Positions 53,351 to 62,696 are shown, counted from the first letter of the stretch. The stretch is 64,000 nt of DNA from JAOUEA01 sp963810945 (GCA_963810945.1 CAWEPI010000014.1:124001-188000); one strand, 5' to 3'. Numbers and translations: made by a program. Notes: generated by a model from the letters alone, not told the origin.

Positions 53351-53494
53351 GGGCCCCCCTCTTGGGCACGTGAACTGCGTTCGAGGCTCTGAATCTATGC
53401 CCCTGTCCTCGCCGGACGCCAGCGGTCCGTTTGACCTACCAAGTTCCGCGGAAGAGACTCGCCGGGTTGGAGATCTACGGATGAGGAGGGAACG

Positions 53495-53875
53495 TTGAGA
53501 GCGAAGCTGCTTCCGACCGCCGTCGCGCTCGCCGTCGCGGCGACGCTGACCCTCGCCGGGATGGCGAGCGCGGGCACCGCCGCGGTGACGACGCTCACGA
53601 TCAAGGCGCAGTCAGGCGACTTCTCGGGCTACATCGACAGCCCGCGACCGCTGAAGTGCGCGAAGGGGCGCAAGGTCGTGCTGTACAAGCAGAAGGGCGC
53701 GGAACAGAACCTCAGCGTCGACAAGAGGGTCGCGAGCGACACCGCAGACCTCAGCGGAGACCGCTACGCATGGTCGACGGGGAACACGGGGCTCTCCGGC
53801 AAGTTCTACGCTCACGTGAATCGGACGCCCGACTGCAAGCCGGCGTCCAGCAGGACGGTGAAGACCAAGCACTAA
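53495..53875 (+). CDS. Small secreted protein, function unknown
   Basis: 126 residues starting at TTG 53495, preceded by GAGGAGGGAAC. A signal peptide (LLPTAVALAVAATLTLAGMASA) precedes a compact domain: FSGYIDSPRPLKCAKGRKVV, LYKQKGAEQN and KFYAHVNRTPDCKP, with two Cys likely paired. The SGYIDSPxxxKC and RKVVLYK pattern recurs in secreted actinobacterial proteins as a beta-sandwich. No function is known. A TTGACC (53431) upstream could be a -35 box. Confidence 0.7.
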   Translation: MRAKLLPTAVALAVAATLTLAGMASAGTAAVTTLTIKAQSGDFSGYIDSPRPLKCAKGRKVVLYKQKGAEQNLSVDKRVASDTADLSGDRYAWSTGNTGLSGKFYAHVNRTPDCKPASSRTVKTKH

Positions 53876-54063
53876 CCGGGCGCGCCAACGACCGCCGGGA
53901 GCACCATCCCGATCCGACCAAGCACCGCCGCGTGCGCGGCGTCGGGTCCGCGTTCACGATCACCGTCGCCGGCGGCGCGCACGACGGCGCGAGCGCTGTG
54001 CGAGCCCGTTCGCGGGTGAGCGTGGGACCATGTCGATGCAACCGACGTGGGAGGATGCATCCG

Positions 54064-54453
54064 GTGGACGTGAAGACCCTGGACGACGTGCCGCTGTTCG
54101 AGAAGCTGTCGAAGAAGGACCGCAAGCGCATCGCGCAGTGGGCGGACGAGATCGACGAGCCCGCCGGCTACCACATGCTGGATCAGGGGCGGCTCGCCCA
54201 CGAGTTCTTCGTCCTCCTGGAGGGCACCGTCGAGGTCCGCCAGGACGGGAACCACCTCACCGATCTGGGGCCGGGCGACTTCTTCGGTGAGATCGCCCTC
54301 GTGGAGCATGAGCGACGCACCGCGAGCATCATGACGACCACACCGGTGCGCGCGATCGTGATGCACGCGCGCGACTTCGACGCCATGCGCGCACAGATGC
54401 CTGAGGTCGCCTCGGAGATCGAAGCCGCGATCCGCGCGCGGCTCGCCCGTTAG
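54064..54453 (+). CDS. Cyclic nucleotide-binding (cNMP) domain protein
   Basis: 129 residues from GTG 54064 (GGGAGG nine bases ahead; ATG 54055 is too close to it). One CAP/CRP-type sensor domain: LFEKLSKKDRKRIAQWADEI, FVLLEGTVEVRQDG, and the phosphate-binding cassette GDFFGEIALVEHERRTASI, which has the expected GE and R/T/A residues. There is no DNA-binding or other output domain. It is a candidate receptor for the cyclic nucleotide of the neighbouring cyclase. The end overlaps the convergent acetyltransferase by four bases. Confidence 0.9.
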   Translation: MDVKTLDDVPLFEKLSKKDRKRIAQWADEIDEPAGYHMLDQGRLAHEFFVLLEGTVEVRQDGNHLTDLGPGDFFGEIALVEHERRTASIMTTTPVRAIVMHARDFDAMRAQMPEVASEIEAAIRARLAR

Positions 54454-55247
54454 GAGGGCGACCAGATGAACGGGGTGGTCGTCGTGACCGGGACGAACCC
54501 CAGCCGCTCGAGGATCGGCCGGCTGTCGTCGGAGGCGTCGACCTCCAGGTAGCGGAACCCGCGGTCGGCGGCGAGGTTCGCACGGTAGGCCACGAGCGCC
54601 CGATAGATGCCGCGTCCGCGCCATGCGGGCAAGGTCGCGCCACCCCAGAGCGTCGCGAAGTCGGTGCTCGCGACGAAGCGCACCCAGGCGGCGCACACCA
54701 CCGTATCGGCGGCCTCGGCGACGACGATCGTCATCGCGTCGGGATCCGCCGCACGCTCGGCCTCGAGGCTCGCGGCCATCCAGCTGTGGTCGTCGGACCA
54801 GACCTCCTGCTCCATCGCCTGGATGCGATCGAAGTCCCTGCGCTCCGTCACCTCACGCAGCGCGACGTCGTCGGGGAGCGTCGGTGGCGCCGCGATGGCA
54901 GCGACGGACGCGATCACCACGGTCTCCGATCCCTCCGCCACGAACCCCTGGGCCCGCAGCCGCTCGGGCAAGTCGGGAGGATGGTCGTGGGCGTGAACCT
55001 TCCACTCGAACGCCTCACCGCGCTCGGAGAAGATCCGCACCTGTCGGGCGATCAGCTCGTCGAGGGCGGCGCCCTCGAGTCCATCGAGGTCGCGGTAGCC
55101 AACGAATCCGCCGTTCTCGAATCCCGTGAAGCGCAGCAGCGGGCCGTCGGGCTCGACCCCCACGCCCTCCGGCAGCCGTGCGGGGACGAAGGTGCGCAGT
55201 TGCGCGTCGTAGGCTTCGCGCAGCTCAGCAGGATCCAGGTGGGCCAT
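54450..55247 (-). CDS. GNAT acetyltransferase
   Basis: 265 residues. The C-terminal half has the GNAT core: IVVAEAADTVVCAAWVRFV, LPAWRGRGIYRALVAYRANL (acetyl-CoA loop R-x-x-G-x-G/I-Y) and RYLEVDASDDSRPILERLGF. The N-terminal half (about 1-120) is a second, degenerate GNAT-like region, as in two-domain acetyltransferases. The substrate is unknown. Confidence 0.82.
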   Translation of the reverse strand: MAHLDPAELREAYDAQLRTFVPARLPEGVGVEPDGPLLRFTGFENGGFVGYRDLDGLEGAALDELIARQVRIFSERGEAFEWKVHAHDHPPDLPERLRAQGFVAEGSETVVIASVAAIAAPPTLPDDVALREVTERRDFDRIQAMEQEVWSDDHSWMAASLEAERAADPDAMTIVVAEAADTVVCAAWVRFVASTDFATLWGGATLPAWRGRGIYRALVAYRANLAADRGFRYLEVDASDDSRPILERLGFVPVTTTTPFIWSPS

Positions 55248-55322
55248 GCCGTCGACTCTACGAGACCGGGTGCGACGCGGTGATCCGCGGGACCGTCCGG
55301 ACCCGCGGGTAATGGTCCTGCT

Positions 55323-56318
55323 TCAGAGCTCCGTCTCCGCGTGGGCGTAGTACTCGTAGGCGGACATCGGCTTCCCACTCGCCGACCTCCACGGCCGCTC
55401 GGCCTCGGGGAGCTTCCCCAAGGTCTTCGCCATCGCGCGGACGTGGCCGGCGACGGAACCACAGCAGGAGCCGATGAATCCGATGCGGGCCTCGTGGGCA
55501 TCCCTCGCGAAGCGGGCCATCTCGTTCCGCGTGAGCTGCATCGCATCCATCGCGAAGGGGAAGTTCTCGAACGACGTGAAGTCGGGCTTGGCATCCGTGG
55601 TCCGATACGCGACGGGTTGTACCGCCACGTGCCCGTCGACGGCGCCACGCATCTCCAGCGCGATCGGGAGCTGTTGCGCGGGCCCGTTCAGACAGTTCAC
55701 GCCGACGATGTCGGCGCCCGCGTCGGCGAGCACCCTCGCGCACTCGGCGGGCGTATCGCCCTCATAGGAGCGTGCCGGCAGCTGCTCGTAGGACATCGTG
55801 ACCATCACGGGCTGGTCCGTCGTCCTCGCGCGCTCGACGAACAGGAGCGCCTCCTGCAGGTACGAGAACGTCTCGCCGATCCAGAAGTCCACCCCGCCCG
55901 CGTCGATCTGCGCTTGGAGCTGACGATCGAAGAGCGCACGCACGTGATCGGCGCTCGCCGGATCTTCGGGGTCGTAGGCCCACGTGAGCGAGAGGTTCCC
56001 GGCGACGAGCGCATCGCCCTCTGCGGCGACCGAGCGCGCGATCCGCACCGCGTCCCGGTTGATCTCGTCGACCTTGCCCTCCAGCCCCACCGTGGCGAGC
56101 TTGTCGTCGCTCGCATAGAACGTCATCGTCTGGAGCACGTCGACGCCGGCGCGCAGGAACTCCCTGTGGAGCTCGACGAGCGCCTCCGGATGGTCGATCA
56201 CGACCTCGGGCGTGAAGGGGCCGGCCTGCACGTAGCCCCGCTTCTCGAGCTCGAGCAGGTACCCGCCGTCACCGAGCACCGGCCCGTCAGAGAGTCGCTC
56301 CAGGATCCCTCGGGTCAC
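55323..56318 (-). CDS. Betaine-homocysteine S-methyltransferase-like protein
   Basis: 331 residues. VLGDGGYLLELEKRGYVQAG opens the homocysteine methyltransferase barrel. GVNCLNGPAQ supplies the first zinc Cys and GFIGSCCGSVAGHVRAM the Cys-Cys pair, the complete zinc site of the family. ETFSYLQEALLFVERA lies between. It should transfer a methyl group to homocysteine; the donor is not set by the sequence. Downstream it is 12 bases from the small secreted protein on the same strand. Confidence 0.9.
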   Translation of the reverse strand: MTRGILERLSDGPVLGDGGYLLELEKRGYVQAGPFTPEVVIDHPEALVELHREFLRAGVDVLQTMTFYASDDKLATVGLEGKVDEINRDAVRIARSVAAEGDALVAGNLSLTWAYDPEDPASADHVRALFDRQLQAQIDAGGVDFWIGETFSYLQEALLFVERARTTDQPVMVTMSYEQLPARSYEGDTPAECARVLADAGADIVGVNCLNGPAQQLPIALEMRGAVDGHVAVQPVAYRTTDAKPDFTSFENFPFAMDAMQLTRNEMARFARDAHEARIGFIGSCCGSVAGHVRAMAKTLGKLPEAERPWRSASGKPMSAYEYYAHAETEL

Positions 56319-56330
56319 GACCGCGTCCCC

Positions 56331-56711
56331 TCAGATCACGTGGAACCCGAGGATCTTCCCTACGCGCACCGCGCCCGGCATCGACTTCCACTCCACGTCG
56401 TAGGCGCCGTGGCCACTCGGCGGGAACTGCGCAGCCCACTTGATCGACGACGTGAAGATGGGGCCGTGCTTGTGGACGCGGAAGCCGTGGCAGGTCACGG
56501 TGTCGTCGGGCGCCGTCACGCAGAGGCGGTACTTCGTGAAGTAGCGGGCCGCGAGCGAGATGCTGAGCGTCCTGATGCCGTGCACGTTGGCGGTGCTCTC
56601 GCAGATGTCGCCCGTCGGGCTGCAGTAGGTCGTCGGTCGGTGATGCGCGCTCGCCGTCACCGGCACCGCGAGCAACCCCAGGGCGACCATCATCGTCACG
56701 ATCCAGCGCAT
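56331..56711 (-). CDS. Small secreted protein, function unknown
   Basis: 126 residues from ATG 56711, set by AGGAGG and by the signal peptide after it (MRWIVTMMVALGLLAVPV). The mature part begins HHRPTTYCSPTGDICESTAN and has four Cys (about two disulfides): YCSPTGDIC, YRLCVTAP, VTCHGFRV. ISLAARYFTKYRLCV and YDVEWKSMPG look like beta strands. I do not recognise the family. It is followed by the methyltransferase gene on the same strand direction. Confidence 0.7.
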   Translation of the reverse strand: MRWIVTMMVALGLLAVPVTASAHHRPTTYCSPTGDICESTANVHGIRTLSISLAARYFTKYRLCVTAPDDTVTCHGFRVHKHGPIFTSSIKWAAQFPPSGHGAYDVEWKSMPGAVRVGKILGFHVI

Positions 56712-56818
56712 CGGCGAGCCTCCTATCCGCGCGCCGCGGTCCCTGCGACCCGGCGACGTCCGAACTGAGGCTACCCCACGCCACTCGCACATCCGGGAAC
56801 CGTGCCAAGCTGGCTCCC

Positions 56819-57238
56819 GTGAGCAGCGCCCGTACCGGTGAGCCTCCCCCGTTCCTGGAGCTCGACTTCATCTACACGCCGAGCACCGATGTCGCCGTCG
56901 ACATGGCCTACTGCACGGACGTCCTCGGTGGTCGCATCGTCTTCGCGGTGGAGGGCATGGGCGCGAGGGTGGCCGCGATCGAGCTCGCGACGGGCCCTCC
57001 CCTGCTCCTGCTCACCGATCACGTCGAGGGTGAGCGACCGATCCTCGTCTATCGGGTCGAGGACCTCGAGGCGACGCTCGCGCGCCAGGAAGATGCCGGA
57101 TGGGTCCGGGAACGCAGCTTCGAGATCCCGCACGGTCCGTGCTGCTCGTTCCGCACACCGGGCGGCCATCGCCTCGCGCTCTACGAGCTGACGCGTCCCG
57201 AAGCCGCCACGCACTTCGACGGGCGCCGCGACTTCTGA
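56819..57238 (+). CDS. VOC-superfamily (glyoxalase-like) protein
   Basis: 139 residues from GTG 56819. One vicinal-oxygen-chelate unit: LELDFIYTPSTDVAVDMAYC, TDVLGGRIVFAVEGMGARVA, and FRTPGGHRLALYELTRP. The family includes glyoxalases, dioxygenases and antibiotic-binding proteins; metal residues are not fully conserved here, so activity is open. The 167 bases after it to 57405 show no gene. Confidence 0.8.
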   Translation: MSSARTGEPPPFLELDFIYTPSTDVAVDMAYCTDVLGGRIVFAVEGMGARVAAIELATGPPLLLLTDHVEGERPILVYRVEDLEATLARQEDAGWVRERSFEIPHGPCCSFRTPGGHRLALYELTRPEAATHFDGRRDF

Positions 57239-57405
57239 ACCCGAGACCGGGCGACGCCTGGCCTCCGGTGAGATCGAGCAACGCCCGCATGTGCTGCACG
57301 CAGGCGGCATCCGCGTCCAGCGTTCCACTCCCCGATGGGGTCTAGTCGAAAAGGCAGCGCAGCCCGTCGTGACCGCGTTGACACCGAGACAGCTAGAGTT
57401 GAGGG

Positions 57406-58383
57406 TCAGCGCTCGAGGAGCCGCATCTGCTCCTCGTTGTGGTGTCCGCCGGCCGCCGGGGTGAGGCTGTCTAGCCTCTGGATCTGTGCAGCGCTCAGCT
57501 CGATACGGTCTGCGGCACAGTTCTCCTCCACGCGTGCGGTCCGCTTCGTCCCCGGGATCGGCACGATGTCGTCCCCCTTGCTCAACAGCCAGGCGAGCGC
57601 GACCTGCGCAGGCGTCGCCCCGGCGTCCGAGGCGACCGCAGCCACCTCGTCGGCGATCCGAAGGTTCCGCTCGAAGTTCTCACCCATGAAGCGAGGGTTG
57701 GTCTTGCGCCAGTCATCGTCCGCGAAGTCATCGGTCGTCCGGATCTGCCCGGTGAGGAAGCCGTGCCCGAGGGGCGAGTACGCGACGAAGCCGATACCGA
57801 GCTCTCGCACGACCGCCAATACGCCATCCTCGGGGTCGCGCGTCCACAACGAGTATTCAGACTGCAGGGCCGTGATCGGGTGGACGGCATTGGCGCGACG
57901 GATCGTGTCCACCCACGCTTCGGACAGGCCGATATGACGGACCTTGCCTTCCGCAACGAGCCCCGCCATCGCGCCGATCGTGTCTTCGATCGGCGTGTTC
58001 GGATCGACTCGGTGTTGGTAGAGAAGGTCGATGTGATCGGTCCCGAGCCGTGCCAAGGACCCTTCAACCGCGACGCGGATGTTCTCAGGGCGGCTATCGA
58101 GGGCACCCGTGCCGCCCGGCACGTGGGAGATCCAGCCGAACTTCGTTGCGAGCACGACCTCATCCCGGTGGTCCTTGATCGCCCGCCCGACGAGCTCCTC
58201 GTTCGTGAACGGGCCATATGCCTCCGCCGTATCGATGAGCGTGACACCGAGATCGAGCGCGCGATGGATCGTCCGGATCGACTCACCATCGTCGGTTCCC
58301 GCTCCGGTGTAGGCATGGGACATCCCCATCGTCCCCAGCCCGATGCGGCCGACGCCGACGGTGCCAAGCTTCGCGTGCTTCAT
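57406..58383 (-). CDS. Aldo/keto reductase
   Basis: 325 residues. The tetrad is visible: TLIDTAEAYGPFTNEE (Asp, Tyr), VVLATKFG (Lys) and DLLYQHRVDPN (His). IGLGTMGMSHAYTG opens the barrel and IPIPGTKRTARVEENCAA is the NADP-binding loop. It belongs to the AKR11/13-like general reductases for aldehydes and ketones. The 237 bases upstream hold a CACGTACGTG palindrome (58520-58529) but no gene I can support. Confidence 0.92.
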   Translation of the reverse strand: MKHAKLGTVGVGRIGLGTMGMSHAYTGAGTDDGESIRTIHRALDLGVTLIDTAEAYGPFTNEELVGRAIKDHRDEVVLATKFGWISHVPGGTGALDSRPENIRVAVEGSLARLGTDHIDLLYQHRVDPNTPIEDTIGAMAGLVAEGKVRHIGLSEAWVDTIRRANAVHPITALQSEYSLWTRDPEDGVLAVVRELGIGFVAYSPLGHGFLTGQIRTTDDFADDDWRKTNPRFMGENFERNLRIADEVAAVASDAGATPAQVALAWLLSKGDDIVPIPGTKRTARVEENCAADRIELSAAQIQRLDSLTPAAGGHHNEEQMRLLER

Positions 58384-58620
58384 CGTCCTCCCCGATCAAC
58401 TCCGGGCGATGCGGAGCGTCGGTGAGCTCGTTCGCTCCCGCGATCGCGGCGAGCACCTCTTCCGTCCAAGCGGTCGATGCGGGCTCCGATCCAGATGCTC
58501 CGTGGGTCGTACGTCTTGCCACGTACGTGTGGGTACGAAACCACGATGCTAATCCTCCAGTACCGGTGCCTGGGAGAGGCAGTCTGAGCGTGGGCACGTG
58601 TTCGTGTCATCGTACTGTCC

Positions 58621-59142
58621 ATGCTCGCGGCTGAGGCCTACCAACCGTACCAGTGGCACGACTTCTTCCTTGTGGTCGGAGGCGCGGCGGCGGCACTGGC
58701 CGGTTTGGTCTTCGTGGCCTTGTCCCTCAACCTCGACGTCGTCATGCGTGATGCCACGCATCGATACCGCGCCATCGGTACGCTGACGAACTTCGTTGGA
58801 ATCTTCGCGGTATGCGCGCTTGCGCTGATGGGCGGGCAGAACCATGTGGCTATCGGAACCGAATGGTTGCTTGCATCGATCGGGGCAGGCGCGGTGTATG
58901 TATATGGCTACCTGCGGGCTCGCACGGCTGGCGGAAGTCAAACCACATTGAGCCTTCTGCGAACCGTAAGCGGTACTGGCCTCTACCTCGCGCAGATCCT
59001 AGGATCCATCCTGCTTCTGCTCGATGCGATGGCCGGGTTGTACATCGCTGGCATCTCGATGGTGATCTTGACCGCTTACTCGGTTTCCGGAGCATGGTTG
59101 CTGCTCGTCGGCGTGCACCACGACGACCAAGGCCGCGGCTAG
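58621..59142 (+). CDS. Integral membrane protein, function unknown
   Basis: 173 residues with about five hydrophobic segments: FFLVVGGAAAALAGLVFVAL, FVGIFAVCALALMGG, WLLASIGAGAVYVYGYL, YLAQILGSILLLLDAMAGLY and VILTAYSVSGAWLLLVG. The opening EAYQPYQWHDFFLVVGGAAA is typical of a small actinobacterial membrane family without known role. GC content and codon use are visibly lower than in the neighbours, which hints at transfer or a different history. Confidence 0.75.
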   Translation: MLAAEAYQPYQWHDFFLVVGGAAAALAGLVFVALSLNLDVVMRDATHRYRAIGTLTNFVGIFAVCALALMGGQNHVAIGTEWLLASIGAGAVYVYGYLRARTAGGSQTTLSLLRTVSGTGLYLAQILGSILLLLDAMAGLYIAGISMVILTAYSVSGAWLLLVGVHHDDQGRG

Positions 59143-59229
59143 CGCGGATCGAGGATCCACCCTCGGTGCACGCGCGAGACACGGTCGGTTCAACGATTGC
59201 GACTGCTTGGCAAACGCGCTTCGACCCGC

Positions 59230-59910
59230 TCAAGCCGGCAGCTCGACAGCAAGCCACCGTTCGATGTTCCGCTTGAGCACCGCCAACATACGCGCCTGCA
59301 TGACCCAGACCACAGGGATATAGAGCCAAGAGACGACGAAGCGCTCGATCCATTTAGGCCGGAAGGCTTGATAACCGCCGATGACGAGACGGGCGCACCC
59401 GCCGGGCACCTCCCTCAGCTGGAAGCCCCAGAGTCCTTCGATGTATGCGGATGGCCGTGGCAGGCTGGGGTCGAGGTTGCGGCCTCGGAGATCGGTCAGC
59501 CCACGCAATCCTAAGAACCGGTTCGGTTCAAGCGCGGCAACCTCCCAGGCGTCCACGGGACCACTCCGTGTCCAGTACTTGACGTAGTCGCCGGGGGCCA
59601 GGTCCTGCCACTCGGGGTGAACTTCATGGGCACTTGGGCGACCTCCATTGTCGAGGACGTCCCAGGAGTACCAACCCCCACGATCACCACCCATCTGGAC
59701 GAGCCATGGCCAGACCTGTTCGGGCGGCGCCTCGATCGTGACGGCCATCGTCGCTGCGCGCTTACCGTCGGGGACAAGGTCAGCGCCCGGATACGGGCCA
59801 GTGACCTCTTCATCGGTTGCGCCCCAGTGCATAAGCCTCGGGCGCACCCAGACTCCGTAGACGGCCGCCGCCGCGACCCCTATGACCGCAACCTTGCGCC
59901 CGTAGGTCAT
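59230..59910 (-). CDS. SRPBCC-fold membrane-anchored protein
   Basis: About 226 residues from ATG 59910 (59931 and 59943 also possible). One N-terminal helix (VAVIGVAAAAVYGVWV) is followed by a START/SRPBCC-like domain: TIEAPPEQVWPWLVQMGGDR, GGWYSWDVLDNGG, LAPGDYVKYWTRSGPVDAWE and a C-terminal amphipathic part that may also touch the membrane. These domains bind hydrophobic ligands. It converges on the membrane protein gene and lies in the same lower-GC stretch. Confidence 0.78.
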   Translation of the reverse strand: MTYGRKVAVIGVAAAAVYGVWVRPRLMHWGATDEEVTGPYPGADLVPDGKRAATMAVTIEAPPEQVWPWLVQMGGDRGGWYSWDVLDNGGRPSAHEVHPEWQDLAPGDYVKYWTRSGPVDAWEVAALEPNRFLGLRGLTDLRGRNLDPSLPRPSAYIEGLWGFQLREVPGGCARLVIGGYQAFRPKWIERFVVSWLYIPVVWVMQARMLAVLKRNIERWLAVELPA

Positions 59911-60102
59911 GCAAGAAGTTTGGGACGCCATGTCCGGCGCCACAAGGGACGAACGTCACATGCCCGATGGGATCCCAGTGGCGAGACCCACCGGGTCGTG
60001 AACCGGTGCGACCACCGATCGACGAGTCCGGCGCGTCCGACGCCGGCTACGCTCGGGATAGGATCGACGTTCGTCGTCGAGGGGGCACCCCGGAGGTTCG
60101 CG

Positions 60103-61113
60103 TTGATCGTCGATGCACACAGCCACATCCTCAGCCTCGCCGAGGATCCGGAGTTCACCCTCGCCTACGGACGCGAGGGATCGCTCTGCATCTATCGATC
60201 GATGGGACTCCTGCCGTCGCATCGCATGCCCACCGACGACGAGTGGGAGGCAAGCGGGTACACGCGCAAGGGGTGGCCGGTGATCGGCCCCGAGGAGTCG
60301 CTCCGCGACCACCCGGGGTTCGACAAGGTCGTCGTCCTCGCGATCTCGCCGCAGATCCTCGAAGGGCGCCTCATCGGCACCGTGGATCCCACGGACCTGT
60401 TGGGCATCGGCGGACCGAAGGATCCGGAGCGCTGCAACGACACGATCGCCGGGGTCGTGCGCGCGGTCCCCGAGCGGTTCATCGGGTTCGCCTCGGTGAA
60501 CCCCGCGTACCGGGGCGTCGAGGCCGCCGTGGAGGAGCTCGAGCGGGCCGTGACCGACCTCGGCCTCGCCGGGCTGAAGCTCTACCCGATGTATCAGCAC
60601 TGGGCCGCCAACGACCCCGAGCTCGCGTTCCCCATCTACGCGAAGGCCCAGGAGCTCGGGATCCCCGTGATGATCCACCAAGCCGGCTCCACGAGGATCG
60701 ACGCGAAGCTGGAGCTGGGTCGCCCGGCCCTGCTGGACGACATCGGGCGCGCGTTCCGCGACCTCCGCGTGATCATCGCGCACTGCGGTCTCCCCTGGGT
60801 GGACGAAGCCCTGTTCCTGCTCACCAAGCACCCGAACTTCTTCGCGGAGCTCTCCTACCTGATCGCGACGCTCACGCGGCGCGACCTGTTCCTCCTCCTC
60901 TCGCGATGCGAGCCGATGTTCGTCCCGCTCGAGAAGCTCTTCTTCGGCACGGACTACCCGGGCTTCCTCTACGACCCGGTCGGGCTGCGCGAGAAGCTGA
61001 TGACCGTGAACGAGGAGGCGGATGCTCTCCGGATGGAGCCGATCGCCCAGCGGAAGCTCGACGGGATCATGGGCGACAACGTCGCGCGGGTCCTCGGCCT
61101 GGTCGACGCCTAG
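60103..61113 (+). CDS. Amidohydrolase (PF04909-type)
   Basis: 336 residues from TTG 60103, supported by GGAGG six bases upstream. Metal residues: VDAHSHILSL (H-x-H), PVMIHQAGSTR (His), VIIAHCGLPWVDEALF (His) and FFGTDYPGF (Asp). This is the amidohydrolase_2 group, which includes decarboxylases of aromatic or related acids. The end overlaps the convergent amidohydrolase gene by four bases, so three metal-dependent hydrolases are clustered here. Confidence 0.88.
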   Translation: MIVDAHSHILSLAEDPEFTLAYGREGSLCIYRSMGLLPSHRMPTDDEWEASGYTRKGWPVIGPEESLRDHPGFDKVVVLAISPQILEGRLIGTVDPTDLLGIGGPKDPERCNDTIAGVVRAVPERFIGFASVNPAYRGVEAAVEELERAVTDLGLAGLKLYPMYQHWAANDPELAFPIYAKAQELGIPVMIHQAGSTRIDAKLELGRPALLDDIGRAFRDLRVIIAHCGLPWVDEALFLLTKHPNFFAELSYLIATLTRRDLFLLLSRCEPMFVPLEKLFFGTDYPGFLYDPVGLREKLMTVNEEADALRMEPIAQRKLDGIMGDNVARVLGLVDA

Positions 61114-62687
61114 GCCGGCGGTGTCCGCGGGTTGTAGAGATAGGCGGGCTCCACGGGCGTGTCGTACCAGCGCCGGTAGAACTCGATCACGTAGGGCTCG
61201 ACGAGCCGCCCCAGCTCCGTCCAGCGCTGCACGTGCCCGGGAAGCCGATAGATCCTGCGCTGCACCGCTTCCGCGAATCGCTCCTTCAGCGCGTCCTCGT
61301 CCACCACGGTGATCCGGCCGCCCTCCATCAGGACGCGTCCGTGCGCCATCACCGTGTCGATGTCCCCCGCGTCGGCGCGATCGAGGACCACATCGAGGAA
61401 GGGCTCGGCGTCATAGCGGCCCGGCGGGAACGTGATGCGGCTCCTGTCCAGGATCAGCAGATCGGCGTAGCGCCCCGCCTCGAGGCTCCCCAACCGGTCC
61501 TCCATGCCGAGCGCGCGCGCGCCGTTCTCGGCAGCCGCGCGCAGCACGGCCTCGCTGTCCAGCCGCTGCCGCTCGAACACCGTCGGCGTCCGCTGCAGGT
61601 AGCAGGCGAGGCGGAGCTCCTGGAGGAAGTCCTCGCGATCGGAGAAGGAGATGCCGTCGGTACCGAACGCGATGCGACCGCCCGCGTCCATGATGTCGCG
61701 CACGCGGCAGATCCCGGAGGACAGGCGGAGGTTGGATCCAGGGTCGTTCGACGCCACCGCGCCGGAATCGGCGAAGATCGCGAGCTCCTCGTCGGTGACC
61801 CAGACGAAGTGCTCCAGCACCGTGCGCGGGCCGAGCACGCCGAGGTCCGCGAGGCGGCGCAGCCCCGGCTTCCCGTGGTGCTCGAGGTTGAACATCATCT
61901 CGGCGCGCGTCTCGAGCGCGTGGGTGATCATCCCCGTGTCGCGTTCGTCGGCCTCACGCCGCGCGCGCCGGTACAGGTCGTCGGAGCACGCGGGGGTCCA
62001 GTCGGGAGCCGTGACGATCCGGATGCGGTCATCACGGCCGTGCCAGTCGGCGTGCAGACGCGCGAACGAAGCCATCACGTCGTCCACCGGCCAGGCATAG
62101 CCCATCGGCGAGGCCCGGATCTCCTCGGCCAGCGCCGTGGGCAGGCCGGCCAGGAACCGCTCGTTCGGCTCGTGCACGTAGATGTTCTCGTCACGACTCA
62201 CCAACCCGAACGCGGTGCGCATCCCGGCGTCCTCGTACGCGCGCAGCGCCGACGGCGCGCCGAACTCGGTCATCCCCGGGCGGCCGTAGTACATGTCCAC
62301 CGTGGAGGTCTGCCCTCCCTTGATGGCGTTCACCAGGCCCCACAGCACTCCGGTGTAGAGGTCCTCCTCCTCGATATCGCCGACCGCGCCTTGCATGAAG
62401 ACGTTCGCCCGCTCGAAGATGAACTGGTAGAGGCCGGGCCCGATCGCGAGCTCGCAGTGGTAGTGGCAATTGATGAAGCCGGGCATCACGAAGTGCGACG
62501 CCGAACCCAGGACGCGATCGAAGGGCCCGAGACGCTCGAGTTCCTCGCGTGGCCCCGCGGCCACGATCGTCGGCCCCTCCACGACCAGCGCGCCGTCGGG
62601 GATCAGCGTCTGCGCACCCAGCGCCACCACCGGGTCGCCGAGGACCAGCGTGCGCCCGGCCTCTTGCGTGCCCACCGGCTCAGCCAC
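61110..62687 (-). CDS. Amidohydrolase (TRZ/ATZ, deaminase-like)
   Basis: 525 residues from GTG 62687. Metal residues: PGFINCHYHCELAIG (H-x-H), MITHALETRAEM (His), LEHFVWVTDEELA (His), AFGTDGISFSD (Asp). The N-terminal LVVEGPTIVAAGPREELE is the composite beta-sandwich that flanks the barrel. Members deaminate or dechlorinate nitrogen-ring compounds and some S-adenosylhomocysteine-type substrates. It starts nine bases after the next gene stop, so both form one operon. A C-terminal extension of about 70 residues is unusual for the family. Confidence 0.9.
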   Translation of the reverse strand: MAEPVGTQEAGRTLVLGDPVVALGAQTLIPDGALVVEGPTIVAAGPREELERLGPFDRVLGSASHFVMPGFINCHYHCELAIGPGLYQFIFERANVFMQGAVGDIEEEDLYTGVLWGLVNAIKGGQTSTVDMYYGRPGMTEFGAPSALRAYEDAGMRTAFGLVSRDENIYVHEPNERFLAGLPTALAEEIRASPMGYAWPVDDVMASFARLHADWHGRDDRIRIVTAPDWTPACSDDLYRRARREADERDTGMITHALETRAEMMFNLEHHGKPGLRRLADLGVLGPRTVLEHFVWVTDEELAIFADSGAVASNDPGSNLRLSSGICRVRDIMDAGGRIAFGTDGISFSDREDFLQELRLACYLQRTPTVFERQRLDSEAVLRAAAENGARALGMEDRLGSLEAGRYADLLILDRSRITFPPGRYDAEPFLDVVLDRADAGDIDTVMAHGRVLMEGGRITVVDEDALKERFAEAVQRRIYRLPGHVQRWTELGRLVEPYVIEFYRRWYDTPVEPAYLYNPRTPPA

Positions 62688-62696
62688 GCCGACGGA

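Noticed and set aside
53444..53453. TTCCGCGGAA palindrome upstream of a secreted protein
   Set aside because: Ten-base palindromes are common in DNA of this composition, and there is no second copy or known operator match.
58283..58597. Minus-strand frame ahead of the aldo/keto reductase (contains TEEVLAAIAGANEL)
   Set aside because: A short protein-like patch only; no start with a ribosome-binding site, and it runs into the reductase gene in another frame. It could be a remnant but is not supported.
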